This document shows, piece after piece, positions 1-8,781 of a stretch of 64,000 bases of DNA. A program made the translations under genes and the position numbers. Each line of letters starts with the position of its first letter. Positions within the stretch are counted from its first letter, which is position 1. The notes under the pieces are model-generated. The model was not told the origin of the DNA, did not search any database, and saw only the letters and a list, made by a program, of their open reading frames with translations. Origin of the DNA: Xenorhabdus bovienii SS-2004 (GTDB lineage Bacteria; Pseudomonadota; Gammaproteobacteria; Enterobacterales; Enterobacteriaceae); the NCBI RefSeq assembly GCF_000027225.1, contig NC_013892.1, positions 2,852,001 to 2,916,000 of the forward strand. The letters are read 5' to 3'.

Positions 1-218
1 GATATTTAACGCCTTGTATGCCCATTTCTTCCACTGCCTCCGTTTCAACCGGAAGCGTGCCTGTACCATGCCGGAGATACTATCTATCAAAAGGTTAAAA
101 GGTGAGAAATCCCACCTTTATACTTTTATGAAGTTCCCACTTTTTAACCTCTTGGGGTGTCATATTGTTTTTTAATACCACTAGGTTATTATAACCAGAG
201 TTTAAATGAGGTATTAAA
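1..218. other. Window edge, mostly non-coding
   Basis: No convincing complete gene is visible. On the minus strand a frame stays open from about 117 to the window edge (39 codons, basic, with a possible ATG at 69 but no Shine-Dalgarno), so the first codons of a leftward gene cannot be excluded. AT-rich sequence from about 100 to 218 probably holds the promoter of the lipoprotein gene that follows; a GAGG stretch lies just before its ATG. Confidence 0.3.
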
Positions 219-974
219 ATGAAAAAATTGATTTTTTTATTAGCTGGGATTGTTTTGTTGTCTGGGTGTGCTGAATTCGAAAGGGTTGATGCTTTACTGA
301 CTGAAAAGAAAGCTGCCACTACAGACGTTCAAAAATTTAACTATTTGATGCAAGTTTCAAAAGGGCAAACTTACATCTATGAACACTCATCCACAGAACC
401 CGAAACTTTTGAAAGTATTAGAGATAGATACTTTAAAGAGGCTGGGTTAACGGAAGAACCAAAAATTGTCAAAAAAGATTTAGTTTATAAATGCTTTAAT
501 AAAAAAACTTACCCATATGAAGATTTTGAGTGTGTATATAAATTTTACTCAAAAGAGATAGATATAGAAAAATCCGTCAATGAGGCTAATGATAGTGCAG
601 CCAGATTGCACCAAATCAGAATGGAAGATGCCCACAATATAGCCAAAACCGTAACCGAAGAAGGTGGGGCAGAATTCACAGAAGTAAATATAGGTAGATT
701 CTGTCGTGCATCATCCAGAGTGGTTGCAACTGCTTATGCAAGCGTTGTAAATACTTATCATATTTATGATCTCGAAGCCGATAAGATTATGCTTCTTGGT
801 CTTACGGATAAAGCTTTTGTACGCCTTAAGAAAAAAGTGACCTCAGATAAGCGAGGTATTGCTATGGTGCGTAACAATCCTCAAGATCAAGAAATAGTTT
901 ATGAAGCATATGATATGCTTTGTCACGCAAACCCAAAATCATATATTCTGAATTATAAGAAAATATTTCGTTGA
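219..974 (+). CDS. Putative lipoprotein of unknown function
   Basis: 251 residues. The N-terminus is a typical lipoprotein signal: MKK, a hydrophobic stretch, then the lipobox LSGC with the lipidated Cys at position 17, so the product is probably anchored in the inner or outer membrane facing the periplasm. The mature part is charged, rich in Lys and Glu, and has four further Cys; no known domain is recognised. A GAGG Shine-Dalgarno sits about 9 bases before the ATG. The gene stands alone, is markedly AT-richer than the backbone genes, and points toward a convergent phage-gene remnant, which suggests it belongs to the acquired region. The function is unknown. Confidence 0.75.
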   Translation: MKKLIFLLAGIVLLSGCAEFERVDALLTEKKAATTDVQKFNYLMQVSKGQTYIYEHSSTEPETFESIRDRYFKEAGLTEEPKIVKKDLVYKCFNKKTYPYEDFECVYKFYSKEIDIEKSVNEANDSAARLHQIRMEDAHNIAKTVTEEGGAEFTEVNIGRFCRASSRVVATAYASVVNTYHIYDLEADKIMLLGLTDKAFVRLKKKVTSDKRGIAMVRNNPQDQEIVYEAYDMLCHANPKSYILNYKKIFR

Positions 975-1010
975 TTATAACTCTCATCTAAATCTTCAAA
1001 CACATCAATA

Positions 1011-1044
1011 ATTTTTAACCCGCAACCTCCTGCGGGTTAAAAAT
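1011..1044. terminator. Bidirectional rho-independent terminator
   Basis: A perfect 14-bp inverted repeat (1011-1024 and 1031-1044) with a 6-base loop. The GC-rich core is flanked by A on one side and T on the other, so it can end transcription from both the rightward lipoprotein gene and the leftward phage-gene remnant, whose stop codon is at 1048. Confidence 0.85.
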
Positions 1045-1047
1045 TCC

Positions 1048-1712
1048 TTACTCTGCCTGTTTACCCACTTCAACACCATTCACCGCCTTCTGCCTCAAAT
1101 TCCAAACAGAATCCTCCGGCATCTGGACACGTACGTCTAACCGGGTGCCTGCGGGCAAATCACAGGCCTCATCATCGGTGTAGTGCGTCTGCTCATCCTG
1201 TGACTTAATGCGCCTGTTCTGTAACCGGGCAGGCATATGCGCGTTCTGTCGGTGCGTCACCCTGATTTCAATAGCCCCATCCGGCAGCACCTTATCATCG
1301 ACATACACTAACTCATTGCCGTTGACGTCACGGGGAACACTGATACCGCCATGAACACCCCATGCACCGTCTGAGTTATAGCCAAGGACGCCGGATAGTT
1401 TGTAGTGGCCGAGGCCGAGTTTGGTTAACCGCACCTCTCCTACTTCCCTTTTAACCTGTTCTAATAATTCAATTTCTGTCCCGTGGGTTGCCTGCCAACT
1501 TTTCGGATCAGCATGAAAACCCGTGGGATAACATGCCCGGTGAGACGAGGACAAAGCGGCAGAACGCTGAGGTGAGCGGCGCGTTGTGCCATTCCCTGTC
1601 CGGTTCTCACATGATGAATGTCCGCTGGAGACATCCCCATCCCCTGATTCCTGCAGGCAATACAGCCCAGCGAAGCCACATCTGACAGCCACTGTTTTTC
1701 ATTTCTGGTCAT
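1048..1712 (-). pseudogene. Frameshifted phage Ref-type (RecA-dependent) nuclease
   Basis: The 5' part reads in one frame from ATG at 1712 (MTRNEKQWLSDVASLGCIAC...) and carries the Cys pair of LGCIAC and an IHHVRTGQG His motif typical of the P1 Ref family (PF16786), a phage HNH-like nuclease that acts with RecA. Near 1540-1550 similarity passes to another frame (YPTGFHADPKSWQ...), which runs to the stop at 1048. The frame change is what one missing base would cause. The second frame continues about 120 codons beyond the usual Ref end with a stretch I do not recognise (RLTKLGLGHYKLSGV...), possibly a fused or separate small gene. It lies 16 bases after the DUF1367 gene, in phage-like order. 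A sequencing error is the alternative to real decay. Confidence 0.65.
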
Positions 1713-1728
1713 TGGTCTTGCTTCTTGC

Positions 1729-2322
1729 TCACACAAAATCAAATAACTGAGCAGCGGCATTTTCAGCTGCGTCTTTGGTAGGGAAGTTGCGGTATAAGAT
1801 GAAATTCCACAGCACATTCAGTGTGGATTGATAGAGGGACTGAAATTCCAGTTCATCCATTTTGGCGAAGCTGACTGAACGGAGTTCACGGTACAGGCGG
1901 CCATCCGGCATTTCGTAGGTGTCATAGTGGCCGGACTCGACTATTATCCAACGTCTAAAGGCATCAAAGTATTTAGTGGCCGTGATGTTATGGGCACGGT
2001 TTTTGGATAAGCCCGCAAGGTATTCATCCTCAGCGGATTGTAAGGCATCTTCTCTACCAGCAAAGTGAGCCAGAAATTGTACGTAACCGCGCACAATGGC
2101 TTTTTCTTCCGGGGAAATCGTGCCACCAACCGGTTCCCAGTATTCAAAACCGAGATTCAGCAGGGCAAAGTATTTGCGGTGGAAACGAGGATTACGGACT
2201 TTCTTAAAATCAGCTTGCAGCACATCACTACATTTGATTTTCGAATGCAGGTATTCTCTGGTCGCTGGAGTAGCAGGCCGTAGGGTGTCGTTGGAAATTT
2301 TGATAAAACTATGCTGCGCCAT
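1729..2322 (-). CDS. DUF1367 family phage protein
   Basis: 197 residues starting MAQHSFIKISNDTLRPAT. The N-terminal pattern, with the later stretch RFHRKYFALLNLGFEYWEP, is characteristic of the DUF1367 family found in the recombination/nin-like early regions of lambdoid phages of enterobacteria; the molecular function is unknown. The reading frame is intact. It sits immediately upstream of the broken Ref nuclease on the same strand, so the two are best read as a surviving piece of a prophage early operon. No phage structural, integrase or att sequence is visible in the window. Confidence 0.75.
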   Translation of the reverse strand: MAQHSFIKISNDTLRPATPATREYLHSKIKCSDVLQADFKKVRNPRFHRKYFALLNLGFEYWEPVGGTISPEEKAIVRGYVQFLAHFAGREDALQSAEDEYLAGLSKNRAHNITATKYFDAFRRWIIVESGHYDTYEMPDGRLYRELRSVSFAKMDELEFQSLYQSTLNVLWNFILYRNFPTKDAAENAAAQLFDFV

Positions 2323-2421
2323 TCTTGATCCCTTAAGGTAATGGCACAGCAGCGTATGTTTAGGTTCGGATGTTCAGGCCGATGCGAATAGAATAACAGG
2401 TGTTAGCGTGAATACCCAACT

Positions 2422-3627
2422 TTACTTTCTATTGAATAAGTTAACGACATTTGTATCTTGCCGTACAGAAGATACATTCACATTCATACTATTCTTTAAT
2501 TGTATTCGGGATTGAAAATCAAGTATCGGTGACTCTGACAAAAAACCTTTAGGCACTGAACATAAATCCTCCAAATCACCTTTAGGGAAACCAAATTCCT
2601 CAAGAAATGTTTTTTTATTAAATGTTCCAGAATCCAGTAATAAATTCAGGCATCGAGGTAATAAGCGAACCAATTCTGGTTTTCTAAGCTCATCAAGCGG
2701 CTCTCCTTTTCTCCACCCTCTGGCCGAAATACTTTTATACAATCTTTGATATTCCAAAGGTGATATTAACTCCAAATTCCGTGCTCTCAAGATCATCGCT
2801 TGTGCAGACATTCCCCAACGACTTTTTAACGCTAAAAAGTTCTCTAATGTCGGGTAAGGCGGAAGCTCCACAGAAAAAGATTCTTCCGGCAACATGAAGC
2901 ACGATGCAAACATATGTGCCTGTTCTTCTATCGGGGTAAAGTTAATATGATCAAACTTATTAATATATCGATGTAAAACAATATGACCTAACTCATGTGC
3001 AGCATCAAACCGACTGCGATAATAATTATCTTTGTCACTTGCTAATATTACGTAAGGTCTATTTTCTACGTCATTCCATTGAGAATAGCCATCCATGACA
3101 GTGCTACCCTGTTCAAATCGAGAGCAAACGACGCCTGCATTTTCCATTACGAGTAACAAATCATCTATCGGGGCAATACCTAATCCCCACGCTTTCCTGC
3201 ATTCAAAAGCCATTCTTTCAATTAACTGATCATCTATTGCTCTGTAATCCCTGACATCGAGATGAGGAATGTCAACATCCGGATAATCAAGATATTCTTG
3301 CATCTTAAATGATAGTTCTTGAAACCACCCCATGTATCGTTCTGCAGAAATACATAAGTCTTTTGCTGTGCTTGAAAGTGTTCGAAAGAATACTGGTTTC
3401 TTTTCATACTTGATAACAGGCTTTGTAAACCAACCCACTGGGCAATTCAGCACTCGACTTAAGCTGTGCAGTATTTCTGCATCCGGGGAATGGTTACCGT
3501 TCTCCCATTTAGTCACCGTTGATGGAGAACGCTCCACTAACTTACCCAGGCTAATTTTAGATAACCCTCTAGCCTCTCTCATCTGTGTCAGCCTTGCGGG
3601 TTGGAAACCAGAAATTCCCACTCTCAT
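2422..3627 (-). CDS. XRE-family regulator with ImmA/IrrE-type metallopeptidase domain
   Basis: 401 residues. Residues about 8-66 form an XRE helix-turn-helix (QMREARGLSKISLGKLVERS then TVTKWENG), a DNA-binding domain. Residues about 170-290 form a COG2856 (ImmA/IrrE) domain with the zinc motif HELGH at 211-215 and a downstream EEQAHMFASCFMLP segment expected to give the third ligand. Proteins with this pairing act as anti-repressor-like proteases or as regulators in mobile elements and stress modules; the target here is unknown. The C-terminal 110 residues are not recognised. It starts 10 bases after the stop of the gene fragment 3638-4051, so the two were probably one operon before an IS cut off the start of the first gene. 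Confidence 0.8.
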   Translation of the reverse strand: MRVGISGFQPARLTQMREARGLSKISLGKLVERSPSTVTKWENGNHSPDAEILHSLSRVLNCPVGWFTKPVIKYEKKPVFFRTLSSTAKDLCISAERYMGWFQELSFKMQEYLDYPDVDIPHLDVRDYRAIDDQLIERMAFECRKAWGLGIAPIDDLLLVMENAGVVCSRFEQGSTVMDGYSQWNDVENRPYVILASDKDNYYRSRFDAAHELGHIVLHRYINKFDHINFTPIEEQAHMFASCFMLPEESFSVELPPYPTLENFLALKSRWGMSAQAMILRARNLELISPLEYQRLYKSISARGWRKGEPLDELRKPELVRLLPRCLNLLLDSGTFNKKTFLEEFGFPKGDLEDLCSVPKGFLSESPILDFQSRIQLKNSMNVNVSSVRQDTNVVNLFNRK

Positions 3628-3637
3628 AATGTCTCAC

Positions 3638-4051
3638 CTATTTACTTTCCTGATCCTTCAGGCGCTGTTTAAGCTTAGGTACGACCATATCAGGAATAAC
3701 TACCTTCTTCTCTCCGGTGTAGAGCATTAAAAGCTCCGTGACAGATTTATCGTAGTGATAACCTTTCATGTCAGTGAAAGGAACCACTATCCTCAAATCC
3801 ATCATGCTGACCTGAGACTCATGATATGGAGGGTTAATATTTATTAACAACATACCTAACGTATTAATGTCACTATGCTTACTATCAGTTTCCTTAAAAA
3901 GATCCGGCGTATAGCCTTCGAGCTCTTCATTTAATTGAGCTATTAAAGAACGATGTTTAGCTTTTCTTACGCGGGGTTCATCATGATTGATCCCGATCCG
4001 GCTAATTTTAACACCTTCTGACTCAATAATAATGTAACTCTCCCCTTTAGG
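3638..4051 (-). pseudogene. 3' fragment of an unknown gene cut by an IS element
   Basis: Reading upstream past the only ATG-initiated short ORF (3853), the same minus-strand frame stays open without a stop to the left end of the ISAs1 element at 4051, giving 137 codons that lack a beginning. The protein reads ...PKGESYIIIESEGVKISRI...NHDEPRVRKAKHRSLIAQLNEELE... and ends KQRLKDQESK. I do not recognise the family. The frame is charged and soluble-looking. The gap to the XRE/ImmA gene is 10 bases, so it was probably its operon partner. The insertion removes the 5' end and the native promoter. A downstream ATG at 3853 with 71 codons could still be translated. Confidence 0.65.
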
Positions 4052-4070
4052 CAGGGCAATCGCATCTAAA
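4052..4070 (+). repeat. Left terminal inverted repeat of ISAs1-family element
   Basis: CAGGGCAATCGCATCTAAA; it pairs with 5243-5261 with one mismatch. Confidence 0.8.
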
Positions 4071-4125
4071 ATTCATTGACAATGGTTTAATTTCATGTCG
4101 TTATGCAGCTTTTAAATCCATCCTT

Positions 4126-5247
4126 ATGTCCTCTGTCAGCCCTTTGTTACAGCATTTTGCCTCACTTGAAGATCCCCGAGTTCAACGAACTCAGTTGCAT
4201 AGTTTGGAAAATATCCTGACTATCGCCATCTGCGCTGTGATTTGTGGCGCTGAAGGTTGGGTCGAAATTGAAGAGTTTGGCGAATCTAAACAGGATTTCT
4301 TTACCCAACTGCTTGATCTCACTAATGGCATCCCCTCTCACGATACCTTTGGTCGTGTCTTTGCTGCACTTGATGCGCAGGCTTTTGCCGACTGTTTCAC
4401 CTCCTGGATATCTACGCTGGCACAAGGAGTTGATCAGGGTATCATCGCTATTGATGGCAAAACCATGCGCCGGTCACTCGATAAAGCCAACGGCAAGGCG
4501 GCAATCCATCTGGTCAGCGCCTTTGCCTGTACCAATCGCTTAGTTCTGGGACAAGTGAAAGTGGAGAGTAAATCCAATGAAATCACCGCTATTCCTGAGT
4601 TACTTCGACGATTGGTTTTGTCTGGAAGTCTGGTGACTATCGATGCCATGGGATGCCAGAAAGCGATTGCTCATCAATTACATGAAGCGGGCGCGGATTA
4701 CGTACTGAGCCTGAAAGAAAATCATCCCGGCCCGTATAATGATGTCAGCCATTATTTCGATTATGTCTCATCCCAACCGGAGCGCCTGAGCGAATATGAA
4801 GACGTGGATGCCGGACATGGCCGCATTGAGCGACGCACAGTACAAATGACCCATGTTGATTGGTTGCCGGAAAAGGCGTGCTGGTGTGGTTTACACAGCA
4901 TAATACGGGTGATCCGCGAACGCTATGTAGGAAATGAAGTGAGCCGGGAGAGCTGTTATTTTATCAGCACTTTACGTCCGACAGAGGCTCAACGGGCAGC
5001 GACAGCGATCCGCAGTCACTGGCAAATAGAAACGCAACTCCATTGGTGTCTGGATATTGCTTTTAATGAAGATCAGCAGCGGATGCGGGAAGGCAATGCA
5101 GCCGCCAATATGGCATTACTCAATAAAATCGCGTTGAATTTACTGCGCTTAGCTCCCACCAAAGCGGGAATTAAAGCACGCCGTAAACGGGCTGGTTGGG
5201 ATGGTGAATATCTACTTACAGTACTGGGCAAAGCGCATCAAATTTAG
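4126..5247 (+). CDS. ISAs1-family transposase (DDE)
   Basis: 373 residues, full length for the family (the group that includes the H-repeat proteins of E. coli). The N-terminal helper segment (LEDPRVQRTQLHSLENILTI) is followed by a DDE catalytic core: first Asp in IAIDGKTMRRS, second in TIDAMGCQKAIA, and the Glu-bearing region around HWQIETQLHWCLDIAFNED. No frameshift or stop is seen, so the enzyme may be active. It lies wholly inside the terminal repeats 4052-5261. Its stop codon overlaps the edge of the right repeat, and its 3' end also provides the last residues of a chimeric ORF read on the opposite strand. Confidence 0.93.
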   Translation: MSSVSPLLQHFASLEDPRVQRTQLHSLENILTIAICAVICGAEGWVEIEEFGESKQDFFTQLLDLTNGIPSHDTFGRVFAALDAQAFADCFTSWISTLAQGVDQGIIAIDGKTMRRSLDKANGKAAIHLVSAFACTNRLVLGQVKVESKSNEITAIPELLRRLVLSGSLVTIDAMGCQKAIAHQLHEAGADYVLSLKENHPGPYNDVSHYFDYVSSQPERLSEYEDVDAGHGRIERRTVQMTHVDWLPEKACWCGLHSIIRVIRERYVGNEVSRESCYFISTLRPTEAQRAATAIRSHWQIETQLHWCLDIAFNEDQQRMREGNAAANMALLNKIALNLLRLAPTKAGIKARRKRAGWDGEYLLTVLGKAHQI

Positions 5248-5261
5248 ATGCGATTGCCTTG
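5243..5261 (-). repeat. Right terminal inverted repeat of ISAs1-family element
   Basis: Inverted partner of 4052-4070, 18 of 19 bases matching. The transposase stop codon falls within it. Confidence 0.8.
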
Positions 5262-5563
5262 CCGTCTGAATCCACAGCACGGTAAAGGTAACTCCATTTC
5301 CCTTTGATTTTGATAGAGGTTTCGTCCATTTGCCACCGACGCCCAACAGCAGGCTTGCTCCGTCGATAGCGTTTGACCATCAACGGGATCAGACGATGAA
5401 CCCAGCGGGAGAGCGTGAAATGATCGACGGTTATCCCCCGCTCAGCTAGCATTTCCTCCAGGTCACGCAGGCTCAGTGCATAGGCCAGATACCAGCGAAC
5501 ACACTGAACGATGATATTAACAGGGTAGTGCAGGCGTTTGAATGCTTTTCGGATAAGGGACAT
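5262..5563 (-). pseudogene. IS6-family (IS26/IS240-like) transposase, N-terminal stump
   Basis: From ATG at 5563 the frame reads MSLIRKAFKRLHYPVNIIVQ and continues with LRDLEEMLAERGITVDHFTL and WQMDETSIKIKGKWSYLYRAVDSDG, the N-terminal half of an IS6-family DDE transposase including the first catalytic Asp (MDET). It stops matching exactly where the ISAs1 right repeat begins; the frame then runs into IS sequence and ends at 5216. About 100 of the usual 230-odd residues remain, so it is inactive. The truncation was caused by the ISAs1-family element or by a rearrangement at it. Confidence 0.8.
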
Positions 5564-5624
5564 CGGTGAATCACTCAACAAAAAAACGGCATGATACCCG
5601 GACACTGCTTAATACGACAGAACC
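5262..5624 (-). mobile_element. Truncated IS6-family element
   Basis: Contains the transposase stump plus its upstream end. On the minus strand the sequence from 5624 begins GGTTCTGTCG, resembling the GGTTCTGTTGC-type ends of IS6-family elements, so the outer boundary is inferred there. The other end is lost at the ISAs1 junction. Confidence 0.55.
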
Positions 5625-5718
5625 TACACATGGACGATTTCTTATTGCTGCATAATAGAAACCATTCTGATGCTACTACCGTAATAAATGCTATTTCATG
5701 ATACTTTCCTCGTGTCTC

Positions 5719-5745
5719 AAAAAAAGGCCCAGCCAAAAATGGCTG
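5719..5745 (-). terminator. Rho-independent terminator of the nuo operon
   Basis: On the minus strand the hairpin CAGCCA-TTTT-TGGCTG is followed by GGCC and a run of seven T, 32 bases after the nuoN stop codon. This marks the end of the complex I transcript. Confidence 0.85.
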
Positions 5746-5777
5746 AGTCTTCAGTAAAGTTTTATTAAGATTATGCT

Positions 5778-7235
5778 CTACATGGCGCTTTTCGCCTGCT
5801 GAACGATATCAATTACTGGTTGTGGCCAAATGCCGAGGATCAACACCAGCAACCCAGAGATCAACACAACAATCCCACCTGAAGTCAACGCCCAGTTGCT
5901 TGGCGTATCGCGATTCAGTGTCTTCGGTGCAGGCAGATACAGACTAACCATCACGCGCAAATAGTAGTAAAGACCAATGGCACTGCCCAGCACGACAGCC
6001 CCCGTCAGCCACCATAATTTTGCTTCTACCGCCGTAGCGATAACATAGAATTTACCGATAAACCCGAATGTTAACGGTATTCCTGCCAGTGACAGCATTA
6101 TGATGGTCATTACTGCCGACAGGATCGGTTTATGCCAGAACAGGCCACGGTATGAATACAGTGAGTCAGCATCTGGCCCTCGGTATGGACTGGACATCAG
6201 ACTAACCACCCCAAATGCGCCGATGCTGGCAAACAGGTAACCCGCCAGATAAATACCCGCCGTTTCTTCTGCCAATGTGTGACTTCGGATGGCAACCAAA
6301 ACCACCAGCAAGTAACCCAAGTGCGCAATCGATGAGTAACCGAGCAGACGCTTGATATTACTTTGTGTCAGTGCCAGCAAGTTACCAAACAGAATGGAAG
6401 CAATTGCCATCACGGTCAGCACAATGCGCAGCGTTTCACTTTCAGCCACAGGTGCTTCGAGGAATAAACGCATTATCACCGCAAAAATAGCGACTTTGCT
6501 GGCCGTCGCCAGAAAAGTCGATACAGGTGCCGGGGCGCCTTGATAAACGTCAGGTGTCCAAAGTTGGAAAGGTACGAGAGAAAGTTTGAAACCCACCCCC
6601 ACCAGCATCATTCCCAGCCCTGCCAAGATCAGCGGCTCATGCAGTTGACTGTCACTCAGGTTTCTACCCAGTGACGCAAAGGACAAGTCACCTGATTCTG
6701 CGTACAACAGTGCAATACCGAATAGTAGAAACGAAGATGCTGCTGCGGACAGCAGCATATATTTAATACTCGCTTCCAGTGAACGTTTCTGGCGGTACGC
6801 ATAACCAATCAAGCCGAATAATGGCAGAGTAATTAATTCAATGCCGATAAACAGTGATGCCATATGGTTAGCAGAAGAAAGCAGAATTCCTCCGACAGCT
6901 GCAATCAGCACCAACAGGTAAAATTCTTCTTTATTATCGGGATAATTCTCCAGCCATGAGTAAGCAAATGTGGTCGTTGCGAGGCTCGCAATCAACACAA
7001 GGCTGGTATAAAACATTGCAAATCTATCCACATGAATCAGTGGCGTGACATCCATCGGCTCCTGCTGTCCAACAAAATAGAGAGAAAGCAGGGCTAGATT
7101 CAGACCAATTACCGTTAAGGTGAAATTGATCAAATGATCGCGTCGCCACGCAATGGACAGCATCACAACCACCACCGTCAATCCGACGATCAATAGCGGC
7201 AACAGTGCGATCAATTGTTCAGAAGTTATTGTCAT
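5778..7235 (-). CDS. nuoN: NADH-quinone oxidoreductase subunit N
   Basis: 485 residues, the same length as E. coli NuoN. It is a polytopic inner-membrane protein of the Mrp-antiporter-like proton-channel class (PF00361), with about 14 hydrophobic helices and the conserved charged residues of the proton path in segments such as [20 protein letters not shown] and [19 protein letters not shown]. It forms part of the membrane arm that pumps protons during NADH oxidation. It is the last gene of the operon, 6 bases after nuoM, with a clear terminator just downstream. Nothing is unusual. Confidence 0.97.
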   Translation of the reverse strand: MTITSEQLIALLPLLIVGLTVVVVMLSIAWRRDHLINFTLTVIGLNLALLSLYFVGQQEPMDVTPLIHVDRFAMFYTSLVLIASLATTTFAYSWLENYPDNKEEFYLLVLIAAVGGILLSSANHMASLFIGIELITLPLFGLIGYAYRQKRSLEASIKYMLLSAAASSFLLFGIALLYAESGDLSFASLGRNLSDSQLHEPLILAGLGMMLVGVGFKLSLVPFQLWTPDVYQGAPAPVSTFLATASKVAIFAVIMRLFLEAPVAESETLRIVLTVMAIASILFGNLLALTQSNIKRLLGYSSIAHLGYLLVVLVAIRSHTLAEETAGIYLAGYLFASIGAFGVVSLMSSPYRGPDADSLYSYRGLFWHKPILSAVMTIIMLSLAGIPLTFGFIGKFYVIATAVEAKLWWLTGAVVLGSAIGLYYYLRVMVSLYLPAPKTLNRDTPSNWALTSGGIVVLISGLLVLILGIWPQPVIDIVQQAKSAM

Positions 7236-7241
7236 GGCGAG

Positions 7242-8762
7242 TTACGGCCTTGTAGTTAAAAGTGAAGCTGAATACCAATTTTGGATGTTACTCATCGCCG
7301 CCGCTGAGGTATCAAGGACAGGCTGCGGATAAACACCCACAATCACCAGCAAGACGACTAACAGTAGCAAAATGGAGATTTCACGCACATCCATCCGTTG
7401 TAGTGGCTTATCAGTTGTTGGTGTGCCGTAATACGCTTTCTGCATTAAATACAGTGCGTAGACGGATGCAAAAACTAAACCAAACACGGATACGGTAGTA
7501 ATAAGGGTGAATTTGCTGAAACTACCGAACAGGATCATGAATTCACCAACAAAGTTACCGGTTCCCGGCATACCCAGTGTCGCTACAGCGAAAAACAGCG
7601 AGATCGCAGGCAACAATTGAATTTTTCCCCATAAACCGCCCATATTGCGCATATCGCGGGTATGCAGACGTTCATATAATTGTCCACACACGATAAACAG
7701 GCCAGCGGCTGACAGACCATGTGCAATCATCTGGATGACCGCCCCCTGATAAGCCAGTTGGCTGCCGGTGTAGATGGCAATAAGTACGAAACCCATGTGA
7801 GAAACACTGGTATAGGCAATCAGGCGTTTGATGTCAGTCTGGCTGAAAGCCATCCACGCACCGTAGAAGATACCAATGACACCCAGCCACATCGCAATCG
7901 GCGCAAATTCCGCAGAGGCTTGTGGAAACAGAGGCAAACTAAAACGCAACAGACCATACGCCGCTGTTTTCAACAAGATCCCCGCAAGGTCAACTGAACC
8001 TGCAGTCGGTGCCTGACTATGAGCATCCGGCAACCAGCCATGCAGAGGCACAACGGGCATTTTTACGGCAAATGCGATGAAGAAACCCAGCATCAGTAAG
8101 TATTGAACTGTATCTGACATCGGTGTATTCAGCAGTTTTTCATAGCTGAATGACCATTCTCCCGTTGCATCGTGATAAACGAAGGCTAATGCCAGAATCG
8201 AAATCAGCATTACCAGACCACTGGCTTGGGTATAGATGAAGAATTTCGTCGCTGCCGTAATACGGGTTTTGCCGCCTGAACCTCTGTGTCCCCACAGAGC
8301 GATCAGGAAATACATCGGCACCAGCATCATTTCCCAAAAGAAAAAGAACAGGAACAGGTCGATGGCAAGGAAGACCCCCATCACACCGCCAAGTATCCAT
8401 AGCAAGTTCAGATGGAAGAATCCCTGATATGGCTGGTTTTCATTCCACGAACAGAGAATTGCCATCAAACCCAACAGTGCTGTCAAGACCACCATCAGCA
8501 GTGATAAACCATCCAAAGCCAGATGAATGGAGATGCCAAAGCGAGGTATCCACGGGATCAGAAATTCTGATTGCCACTGTGGAATGCCCTGTGGGTTGGT
8601 CAGCGTATAACCGCCCTGTAACCAAAGTTGCAGGGAAAGCAGCAGAGTCAGTCCCATCGCCAGAAGCGCTATCCAACGCGGCATACGGGTGCCGAAGCGC
8701 TCCGCCTGCCAGCATAGCAAGCCTCCGATGAAGGGTAGAAGAATTAGCCAAGGTAGTAGCAT
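7242..8762 (-). CDS. nuoM: NADH-quinone oxidoreductase subunit M
   Basis: 506 residues (about 509 in E. coli). It is an antiporter-like proton-pumping subunit with 14 predicted membrane helices. FFFFWEMMLVPMYFLIALWG contains the conserved helix-5 Glu, and AVKMPVVPLHGWLPDAHSQAPTAGSVDLAG is the broken-helix channel segment with its Lys. It lies between nuoL (19 bases upstream) and nuoN (6 bases downstream). The start at 8762 (MLLPWLILLPFIGG) agrees with the family; GTG or upstream starts were not preferred. Confidence 0.97.
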   Translation of the reverse strand: MLLPWLILLPFIGGLLCWQAERFGTRMPRWIALLAMGLTLLLSLQLWLQGGYTLTNPQGIPQWQSEFLIPWIPRFGISIHLALDGLSLLMVVLTALLGLMAILCSWNENQPYQGFFHLNLLWILGGVMGVFLAIDLFLFFFFWEMMLVPMYFLIALWGHRGSGGKTRITAATKFFIYTQASGLVMLISILALAFVYHDATGEWSFSYEKLLNTPMSDTVQYLLMLGFFIAFAVKMPVVPLHGWLPDAHSQAPTAGSVDLAGILLKTAAYGLLRFSLPLFPQASAEFAPIAMWLGVIGIFYGAWMAFSQTDIKRLIAYTSVSHMGFVLIAIYTGSQLAYQGAVIQMIAHGLSAAGLFIVCGQLYERLHTRDMRNMGGLWGKIQLLPAISLFFAVATLGMPGTGNFVGEFMILFGSFSKFTLITTVSVFGLVFASVYALYLMQKAYYGTPTTDKPLQRMDVREISILLLLVVLLVIVGVYPQPVLDTSAAAMSNIQNWYSASLLTTRP

Positions 8763-8781
8763 GGCGCAATGTGTCCCTTAA

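Larger units (their letters stand above)
4052..5261 (+). mobile_element. ISAs1-family insertion sequence, complete
   Basis: A 1.21-kb element with one transposase gene flanked by near-identical terminal inverted repeats: 4052-4070 and the reverse complement of 5243-5261 match at 18 of 19 bases. The flanking bases do not form the 8-10 bp direct repeat expected for a simple ISAs1 insertion. The left flank is the broken unknown gene and the right flank is the stump of an IS6-family transposase. This fits a later deletion, or recombination between two IS copies, rather than one clean insertion. The element boundaries are inferred from the repeats. Confidence 0.8.

Noticed and set aside
1..117. 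Start of a leftward gene at the window edge.
   Set aside because: The open frame is 39 codons long, has no Shine-Dalgarno and no recognisable motif; it is mentioned but not called as a CDS.
5216..5605. A 129-residue protein on the minus strand.
   Set aside because: It is a chimera: an IS6-family N-terminus joined to the last bases of the ISAs1-family element; annotated as a transposase stump.
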